Of a stretch of 64,000 nucleotides of DNA, positions 62,945-64,000 are shown piece by piece (the first letter of the stretch is position 1; each line of letters begins with the position of its first letter). This stretch comes from Coriaria nepalensis (taxonomy: Eukaryota > Streptophyta > Magnoliopsida > Cucurbitales > Coriariaceae). The notes under the pieces are model-generated. The model had not been told where the DNA came from and did no database searches. It saw only the letters and a list, made by a program, of their open reading frames with translations. The stretch spans positions 627,501 to 691,500 of the forward strand of contig CP114493.1 in assembly GCA_027186245.1 (NCBI GenBank). The letters run 5' to 3'. Both the position numbers and the translations under genes were made by a program.

Positions 62945-63967
62945 TCATGGAGGAAATTGCTCTACATCCATGGAAGGAAAACCAGACTGTGTTCTCATCG
63001 CCCTGAGTAAACTCTTTGCCGTTTCTTTTTCCTGCACAAAAGAAAAACAAATATCAAACACAAGACAGTTTTATATAAACCTTTTAAAGTATTTGTATAT
63101 AATTTGCAAAACAAAGAAGATAAATTAAAGATAACTCACTGGGCCGGCATAATCCAAAAGGCGAGTACAATAAATCTCGGCTTCTTCAAACCTAGTCAGC
63201 GACCTGTAATAACGTGCAAGGAAAAGCAATGATTCAACCATATTCGGCCCTTCCCTATCTTCATCATCCATTCTCTCCAAATCCTTCTTATAATAAAATG
63301 CAGCTTCTTCATCACGATCAAGCTCACAATACAACTTTGCAAGCTTATGAAGAGCAATCGCTTCATTATCATTACAATCAACTGCCCTCTTATAACACTT
63401 GATCGCCTCATCTAGCATTCTAAGCTGTTCCGTTTCATAACACTGAGCCATAGCAATCCATAACCTTGAATCCTTGGGCTGTAAGAAAACAGATTTCCGG
63501 AAATAATGGAGAGCATAAAAGGGCATACACATCATTTCATAAGCTTGTCCTAATCCATACCAAGCTCTATAATCACGTGGGTTTATATCTACAGCTCTTC
63601 TATAAGCATCAATGGCAGCTGGAGTGTTCTTCATCTCAACATACTCATGACCCACGAGAGTCCAAGCAGTTAAATAACTGTTATCCAATTTCAGCGCCCT
63701 TTTGAAATACACAACCGATTTCTCATGCTGACCCTTCAAACTGTAATAATTCCCTATAATGCAACATGATTCAGGTCTGTATTTATCAGTCATAAATACT
63801 CTATGTGCCAAGTAACTAAGAGCAGAAAAACTCTCCTGTGCATAGAGCACATTGGAATACAAATCCATGTCTTCTACCCGATAAGGATCGTTCCTTAGAA
63901 GATCTTCGAAAATTGCTTCAACTGCTTCGAATTGCCTTAAGGAATACTGGGCTTTTGCGATTTGGGC
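62945..63967 (-). CDS. APC8: APC8/CDC23, anaphase-promoting complex TPR subunit, 3' part
   Basis: Two 3' exons are complete: 63967-63140 and 63031-62945 (stop). The gene continues past the right edge, with an acceptor at 63967. The protein is a scaffold subunit of the APC/C ubiquitin ligase that controls mitosis. The visible 304 residues carry at least six TPR motifs, for example SYLTAWTLVGHEYVEMKNT, AWYGLGQAYEMMCMPFYALH and LWIAMAQCYETEQLRMLDEA. They start in AQIAKAQYSLRQFEAVE and end with the conserved LLDYAGPEKETAKSLLRAMR and a short acidic tail. Reading frame and splice sites are intact. Confidence 0.95.
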
Positions 63968-64000
63968 CTGTATGTAATTACTAAAGGTGAAAGTAATGTG

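Overview
This is plant nuclear DNA, most likely from a core eudicot. Genes are rich in short introns with GT..AG borders, intergenic DNA is very AT-rich, and nearly every gene is a recognisable member of a land-plant family (pTAC2, EDS1, type-A response regulator, MOS14, TORTIFOLIA1-like). I cannot name the species. Exon borders were placed by reading GT/AG sites and keeping the frame; all completed models stay open.

Layout. 51-562 (-): 5' end of a NOL9/GRC3-like RNA 5'-kinase, running off the left edge. 3569-17273 (+): MOS14, the transportin-SR importin, 27 exons. Intron 10 carries a decayed RTE-type LINE in antisense, and the upstream region carries a long inverted-repeat element. 20900-22598 (-): SHAQKYF-type MYB repressor. 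25254-28634 (-): pTAC2. 29997-31147 (+): 57-aa membrane protein. 31886-34618 (-): TORTIFOLIA1-like microtubule protein. 40202-41788 (-): mitochondrial-type PPR protein. 43103-44324 and 46672-48375 (+): tandem pair of NOT4-type RING proteins. 49391-51731 and 52095-54232 (-): tandem pair of EDS1 genes. 58639-59759 (-): type-A cytokinin response regulator. 61807-62413 (+): B12D/MLRQ protein. 62945-63967 (-): 3' part of APC8/CDC23, running off the right edge.

The gene order is informative. From memory, RING - two EDS1 genes - type-A ARR - B12D - APC8 matches the Arabidopsis At3g48070-At3g48150 region. MYB - pTAC2 - RING - type-A ARR matches At1g74840-At1g74890. The window therefore looks like a well conserved ancestral block, with MOS14 and TORTIFOLIA1-like (At5g62600/At5g62580 in Arabidopsis) joined to it.

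The unusual content is between the genes. At least five inverted-repeat (foldback or MITE-like) elements are visible. Two of them, plus a 1.6 kb minisatellite block between EDS1 and the response regulator, share short motifs (GAACTCGGTCTG and GACCGAC/GTCGGTC) that are themselves hairpin-forming. I saw no tRNA, rRNA, CRISPR or bacterial-type feature.
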